Source: Erinaceus europaeus
Taxonomy: Eukaryota > Chordata > Mammalia > Eulipotyphla > Erinaceidae
NCBI RefSeq assembly: GCF_950295315.1
Contig: NC_080171.1
Coordinates: forward strand, 110,580,378-110,644,377
DNA length: 64,000 nt
Direction of reading: 5' to 3'
Made by a program: the position numbers and the translations under genes. Positions 58,858 to 64,000 of this stretch are shown here, piece by piece (the first letter of the stretch is position 1; the number at the start of each line of letters is the position of its first letter). The notes beneath the pieces were generated by a model. It was not told the origin of the DNA and made no database searches. It worked only from the letters and a program-made list of their open reading frames with translations.

Positions 58858-59480
58858 TTTTATTAGTGATTTAATACTGACTTACAAAATTTTAAGATAA
58901 GAGGGCCACAACTCTGCACTGTTCGCACCACCAGGGTTCTGGATCCCCAAGTCCCTCCATTGTAAGCTACAGCAGTTCTCCCAAGGTTGTACATATGGGC
59001 TGACTATTATCTCTATAACTGTCTTTATCTATATTTGTATATATTTGCCTGCCTCCCCCCATCTTCTCTTCCTTTCCAAGTCACACAGACACCTATTACT
59101 AATCCAAAAGTCCCTTTTTCTTCTTTTCTCTTTGATGGAATTGGAGTTCAGAGACCTCTGGCCATCTTCCCCCTATAACCTCTCCCCCACTGGGAGTATG
59201 GATCAAAATTCTTTTTTGGGGTGCAGAAGGTAGGAGCTCTGGCTTCTGTAATTTCTTCTTTGCTGGACATGGGTGTTGGCAGGTTGATCTATTAACCGCC
59301 TCCCCACACCACCCACAGCCTGTTTCTATGTACCCTAGTAGGGTAGAGCTCTGGAGAGTTGAGGTTCCAAGACACATTGGTGAAGTCATCTGCCCAAGGA
59401 AGTCGGGATTGGCATCATGATAGCATCTGCATCTAGTTGGGATTTTGCAGGAAAGAACTGAGGACTGAACAGCTCCTCCT
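58858..59480 (-). mobile_element. LINE-1 3' UTR
   Basis: The + strand reads TTTATTAGTGATTTAATACTG, GCACCACCAGGGTTCTGG, CCCCACTGGGAGTATGG, GGGGTGCAGAAGGTAGG and TAGGGTAGAGCTCTGGAG. The longest copy of this block in the window. Confidence 0.85.
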
Positions 59481-59569
59481 GGTTCAGAACATACATCAAA
59501 CCCTGACCTCAGAAACTGTCCCTTTGATTCATTAATCTGTAGTGCCATTTATGCTTCAGAGCACTGTTG

Positions 59570-60640
59570 AAAATGGTAGAAAAACTAATTAGGATTAAAA
59601 TTACAAAAGTGAAAAACTATTATGGAACTAAAGAAGATTTAAATAATTAGAGAGATTACACTTGTGGATTGGAGGTTTTAACATTAAGACAACAATACTC
59701 TTCAATTTGATCAATTCAACCTCTATTAGAATCCCAGCCGACTTAGTTATTAAAAATTTACAAACCGATATTAAAATTCATGTGGATATGCTACAGGCTC
59801 CCAAAACCCCAAACAGTTTTGAAATTCTTGTCATAAGAGCCAACAAATACAAAGAGAATGTACATGTCCCAATTTCAAAACAATCAATAATCAAGACAGT
59901 GTGATCCCATCACAAATTCTGAAAGAACTCAAAAAACGGATCAATGACTAAAACATAAAACTATGAAACTCTTAGAAGAAAACATGAAAGAAAGTCTTCA
60001 TGAAATTGATTTTAAAAGAGGATTCTTAGGTATGATACTAATTACTAGTAACAAAATTAAAATAGATAAACTGGATATAACCTTAAAAAAACTTAAAAAA
60101 AAAAAGACTTTAGAGGATGACGTAAAGATGACCCACAAACGAGGAGAAGAGTTTTTCTACTTATACTTAAAGTGTACAACAATGAAAAGTTCAGTAATAT
60201 CAAGACAAGTAGCCTCATGAAAATGGACAAAGCATCTCATAGGTATTTCTTTTTTTAAAATTTATTTATAAAAAGGAAACATTGACAAAAACCATAGGAT
60301 AAGAGGGGTACAACTCCACACAATTCCCACCACCAGAACTCTGTATCCACCCCCTCCCCTGGTAGCTTTCCTGTTCTTTATCCCTCTGGGAGCATGGACC
60401 CAGGGTCATTGTGGGATGCAGAAGGTGGAAGGTCTGGCTTCTGTAATTGCTTCCCCACTGAACATGGGCACTGACAGTTCAATCCATACTCCCAGGCATT
60501 TCTTTAATAACAATAAGTAAGTAGTCAACATTTAAAACTTGTTTAATGCCATTGACCTCTAGAGAAAGGCAACCCAAAATAACAATGAGAGGCAGCTTCT
60601 TATACCCTAGGATACCTTAAATAATAATAATAATAAATCA
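59570..60640 (+). mobile_element. Ancient LINE-1 ORF2 fragment split by an L1 3' UTR insertion
   Basis: 59570-60249 and 60496-60635 follow old L1 ORF2. Examples are GAAGATTTAAATAATTAG, ATGAAACTCTTAGAAGAAAAC, TGAAAATGGACAAAGCATCTC and ACAATGAGAGGCAGCTTC. Frames are broken. Confidence 0.7.
60250..60495 (-). mobile_element. LINE-1 3' UTR inserted in older L1
   Basis: The + strand reads AAACATTGACAAAAACCATAGG, AGGGGTACAACTCCACAC and GGGAGCATGGACCCAGGG. GG(T/C)ATTTCTTT stands on both sides (about 60241 and 60493). Confidence 0.88.
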
Positions 60641-60825
60641 TGGCTGAGCGCACTTGTTACAATGTGTAAGGATCCAGGTTCAAGCTCCCAGTCCTCACAT
60701 GCTGGAGGAAAGCTTTGCAACTCGTGAAGCAGGGCTGCATGTGTCTCTCTGTCTCTCTCCCTGTCTCCTTCTCCCTTCTGATTTCTGGCTGTCCCTATCA
60801 GATAAATAAAGATCATTTAAAAATT
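60636..60825 (+). repeat. tRNA-derived SINE, short family
   Basis: It begins within the head (TCATGGCTGAGCGCACTTG) and has the B box GGTTCAAGCTCCC. It ends CAGATAAATAAAGATC. The first part of the head is lost. Confidence 0.85.
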
Positions 60826-60835
60826 AAAAGAGAGC

Positions 60836-60950
60836 AGGGGTAGATAGCATAATGGTTATGCAAAGAAATTCTCATGCCTGAGGCTCCAAAGTCCCACGTT
60901 CAATCCCCTGCACCACCATAAGCCAGAGCTGAGCAGTGCTCTGGTAAAAA
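60836..60950 (+). repeat. tRNA-derived SINE, AT-glyco family
   Basis: GCAGGGGTAGATAGCATAATGG through CATAAGCCAGAGCTGAGC and CAGTGCTCTGGT plus an A/G-rich tail. The L1 that follows begins 45 nt later. Confidence 0.92.
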
Positions 60951-60994
60951 AAAAGAAAAAGAAAGAGAAAAAAAAAAAGAAAAAAAAAGAAATC

Positions 60995-63100
60995 AGTCTG
61001 GCAAGCTCTTTATATATGTTGGTTATTAAACTCTTATCTGATGTATGGCATGTAAAGATCTTCTCCCATTCTGTGAGGGGTCTCTTGATTTGGGTAGTGG
61101 TTTCTTTTGCTGTGAAGAAGCTTTTTAATTTTATGTAGTCCCATAGGTTTATACTTGCCTTAGTCTTCCTTGTAACTGGATTCGTTTCATTGAAAATGTC
61201 TTTAAAATTTATGCGGAAAAAAGTTCTTCCAATATTTTCCTCTAAGTATCTGATAGTTTCTGGTCTAACATCCAAGTCCTTGATCCACTTGGAATTTACT
61301 TTTGTATTTGGTGAAATACAGTGATTCAGTTTCATTCTTCTGCATGTTTCAACCCATTGTTTCCAACACCATTTGTTGAAGAGACTCTGCTTCCCCCATA
61401 TAATAGTCTGGGCCCCTTTGTCAAATATTAGATGTCCATACGTGTGGGGCCTCATTTCTGGGCTCTCAATTCTATTCCACTGGTCAGTGTGTCTGTTCAT
61501 GTTCCAGTACCAAGCAGTTTTGATGACAATGGCCCCATAATACAGTTTGAGATCTGGCAGTGTGATGCCTCCGGTTCTGTTCTTTTTTCTCAAAATTGTT
61601 TTGGCAATTCTAGGTCTTTTCTGGTTCCAGATAAACATTTGTAGCATTTTTTCTATTCTCCTAAAACATATATAAAGAGCTTGCCAGACTCAACAACAAG
61701 ACAACAAATAACCCCATCCAAAAATGGGGGGAGGACTTGGACAGAATATTCACCACAGAAGAGATCCAAAAGGTCGAGAAACACATGAAAAAATGCTCCA
61801 AGTCTCTGATTGTCAGAGAAATGCAAATCAAGACAACAATGAGATATCATTTCACTCCTGTGAGAATGTCACACATCAGAAAAGGTAACAGCAGTAAATG
61901 CTGGAGAGGGTGTGGGGTCAAAGGAACCCTCCTGCACTGCTGGTGGGAATGTCAATTGGTCCAACCTCTGTGGAGAACAGTCTGGAGAACTCTCAGAAGG
62001 CTAGAAATGGACCTACCCTATGACCCTGCAATTCCCCTCCTGGGGATATATCCTAAGGAACCCAACACATCCATCCAAAAAGATCTGTGTACACATATGT
62101 TCTTGGCAGCACAATTTGTAATAGCCAAAACCTGGAAGCAACCCAGGTGTCCAACAACAGATGAGTGGCTGAGCAAGTTGTGGTATATACACAATGGAAT
62201 ACTACTCAGCTGTAAAAAATGGTGACTTCACCGTTTTCAGCCGATCTTGGATGGACCTTGAAAAAATCATGTTGAGTGAAATAAGTCAGAAACAGAAGGA
62301 TGAATACGGGATGATCTCACTCTCAGGCCGAAGTTGAAAAACAAGATTAGAAAAGAAAACACAAGTCGAACCTGAAATGGAATTGGAGTATTACACCAAA
62401 GTAAAAGACTCTGGGGTGGGTGGGTGGGTGGGTGGGGAGAATACAGGTCCATGAAAAATGATGAATGAAATAGTGGGGGTTGTATTGTTAAATGGGAATC
62501 TGGGGAATGTTATGTTATGTAAAAAAAAAAAAAGAAGAAGTAGAAACGCAAAGCAGAAATTGACTGAGTTTGGAGTATGGCACCAAAGTAAGAAGGCAGA
62601 AGTACACTAGAGTTTGCAGTGAGTACCTCCCTAATACTTCCTCTCCACTTTTCCAAGCTTTGGGTCCATGATTGCTCAACAATTTGTTTGGCTTTGTATG
62701 TTAACTCTCTTTTCAGTCACCAGGTTCCAGGTGTCATCAGGATGCCAGCCAGACTTCCCTGGATTGAAGACCCCACCAATGTGTCCTGGAGCTCAGCTTC
62801 CCCAGAGACCCACCCTACTAGGGAAAGAGAGAGGCAGACTGGGAGTATGGACCGACCAGTCAACGCCCATGTTCAGCGGGGAAGCAATTACAGAAGCCAG
62901 ACCTTCCACCTTCTGCAACCCTCAATGACCCTGGGTCCATGCTCCCAGAGGGATAGAGAATGGGAAAGCTATCGGGGGAGGGGGTGGGATATGGAGATTG
63001 GGCGGTGGGAATTGTGTGGAGTTGTACCCCTCCTACCCTATGGTTTTGTTAATTAATCCTTTCTTAAATAAAAAAAATAATAATAATAAAATAAATTAAA
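60995..63100 (+). mobile_element. Twin-primed (5'-inverted) LINE-1
   Basis: The 5' part, 60995-61664, is inverted and reads on the minus strand as ORF2 from [10 protein letters not shown] to I-Y-K-E-L-A-R-L. The 3' part, 61666-63100, reads on the plus strand from the very next ORF2 residues to the end. It has the zinc-knuckle C-W-R-G-C...H-C-W-W-E-C (61899-61952), then the long 3' UTR and AAATAAAAAA. The two parts overlap by 25 nt (AGTCTGGCAAGCTCTTTATA... at 60995-61019, inverted at 61666-61690). A 2-nt deletion near 62188 shifts the last codons. Flanks AAAAAGAAATCAG and AAAAAGAGATCAG are likely target duplications. Confidence 0.93.
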
Positions 63101-63119
63101 AAAAAAAAAAGAGATCAGA

Positions 63120-63560
63120 CCACAGGGGCTAAGTGGCGGCATAACCAGTAGAGAACACACATTACCATGCCTGAGGACCTGGGTTCAAGCTTCTGACTCC
63201 CACCTGTAGAAAGAAATCTCTATGAGTGGCAAAGCAGTGTTGCAGGTGTCTCTCCTCTCTCTCTCTTTCTCTCTTTCATTTTTATTGGTGATTAACAGTG
63301 GGTTACAAGACTGTAAAATCACAGTGTATAGTTTAACACCACACCCACTACCAAAGTTGTGTCCCCACCCATAGACCTCCTATAGATAAGCACTGTTGTT
63401 ATCACAAAGTCTTAGAAATAGTTTGCTTCCAGTTTTTTAAAATCAAGTTCATGTGTATATGTCCTCTAGATTCCATACATGAGTGAAACCATTCAGTAAT
63501 TGTCCTTCATCTCTTTCATTTCCTTCTCTCTCTCTCTCTTTCACCCTCTATTAAAAGAAA
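63120..63560 (+). repeat. tRNA-derived SINE, short family, split by an L1 fragment
   Basis: The head is GGGGCTAAGTGGCGGCATAAC, with GGTTCAAGCTTCTGAC, running to the TCTCTCTCT body at 63281. The tail resumes at 63522 (TTCTCTCTCTCTC...ATTAAAAG). Confidence 0.75.
63282..63510 (-). mobile_element. Old-type LINE-1 3' end inside the SINE
   Basis: The + strand reads TTATTGGTGATTAACAGTGG, ACAAGACTGTAAAATCACAG and TAGAAATAGTTTGCTTCC. CTCTTTCATTT is at 63271-63281 and 63511-63521. It is similar to the 25.2 kb copy. Confidence 0.75.
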
Positions 63561-63571
63561 AAGGAGGAAGG

Positions 63572-63815
63572 GGGGCTGGGCAGTAGCACAGCAGGTTAAG
63601 CACACATGGTGTGAAGCACAAGAACCAGTACCAGGATAACAGTTCAAGCCCCTGGCTCCCCAGCGGGGTTGCCTCACAAGTGGTGAAGCAGGTCTGCAGG
63701 TATCTATCTGTCTTCTCGTCCTCTCTCAGTTTCTCTCTGTCCTATCCAACAACAGCAGCAATAACAACAAGGGCAACAAAAATGGGGAAAAAATAGCCTC
63801 CAGGAGCAAAAAAAA
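63572..63815 (+). repeat. tRNA-derived SINE, long family
   Basis: GGGGGGCTGGGCAGTAGCACAG, then CAGTTCAAGCCCCTGGC, AACAACAGCAGCAATAAC and CCTCCAGGAGC plus A-tail. The 3' module is cut short. Confidence 0.9.
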
Positions 63816-64000
63816 AAAGTGTCGGGCTAACGATGTGAGAGAGAGATGACCCAGGAACCAAGCTCATGGGGGTGAGGCCATTCAAATCTTTATTCATCTG
63901 AGTGCCCTAGAGTCGGGTGATAGCACACCTGGTTAAGCCAAGTGGCGCAAACTGCAATGGCCAGCTTCAGCCTCCTTGTCCGTATGCTCTCCGAGGCCGG
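63816..64000 (+). other. Right edge: unresolved sequence and partial tRNA-SINE head
   Basis: From about 63911, GAGTCGGGTGATAGCACACC and GGTTAAGCCAAGTGGCGC resemble a SINE head, but the expected B box does not follow. 63820-63900 (GTCGGGCTAACGATGTGAG...TTTATTCATCTGA) is unrecognised. The window ends inside this feature. Confidence 0.4.

Overview
This is a mammalian nuclear DNA window containing the 3' half of ROR2, the receptor tyrosine kinase-like orphan receptor 2 that acts as a WNT5A co-receptor. It lies on the + strand, followed by a long gene-free flank. Five coding exons join in frame: frizzled/CRD start (4376-4503), rest of the CRD (6367-6681), kringle (9595-9840), transmembrane segment (13962-14164), and a large last exon with the whole kinase-like domain and the Ser/Thr/Pro-rich tail (15690-17135). 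I take these as exons 5-9 of the nine-exon vertebrate gene; that numbering is from memory. The 3' UTR runs to a poly(A) signal at 18251. I see no other functional protein gene. In other mammals NFIL3 lies downstream of the ROR2 3' end, so 18.3-64 kb is probably ROR2-NFIL3 intergenic DNA.

The species is most likely a hedgehog (Erinaceus-like). About fifty tRNA-derived SINEs belong to a few related families with tRNA-like heads (A box near TGGCGCAGCGGG, B box GGTTCGAGCCCC). Some have AATAAA followed by TCTTT at the tail, the 'T+' class described for insectivore SINEs. This is inference from recalled SINE families and was not searched. I label the families by appearance. 'Long' has a TTG/CAA-rich body, sometimes with a GGAGCGGTGGATTCATGG module. 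'Short' ends CCAATAAATAAAGA. 'AT-glyco' begins AGATAGCATAATGGTTATGC. 'GTCC' begins GTCCGGGAGGTGGC. 'CTCA' begins GCTCACTGGTTAGG.

Layout: 1-4375 is intron 4, with SINEs nested in an ancient minus-strand L1. 4376-17135 holds the ROR2 exons, with SINE-dense introns 6 and 7. 17136-18275 is the 3' UTR. 18.3-30 kb is mostly single-copy DNA with old L1, MaLR, MIR and DNA-transposon relics. 30-64 kb is rich in young L1 3' ends and SINEs, many with target-site duplications (TSDs) readable by eye. It includes a twin-primed (inverted) L1 at 61-63 kb, an L1 inserted inside a SINE at 43-44 kb, and two 5S rRNA pseudogenes at 34-35 kb. Several repeat-free AT-rich blocks (41.8, 45.2, 50.4 and 56.6 kb) could be conserved non-coding elements of the ROR2/NFIL3 domain.

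I found no CRISPR array, no prokaryotic gene system and no convincingly new gene. The most interesting signals are the retrotransposition scars, the modular L1 3' UTRs, the two similarly truncated 5S copies, and two divergent CTCF-like motifs flanking the last ROR2 exons.
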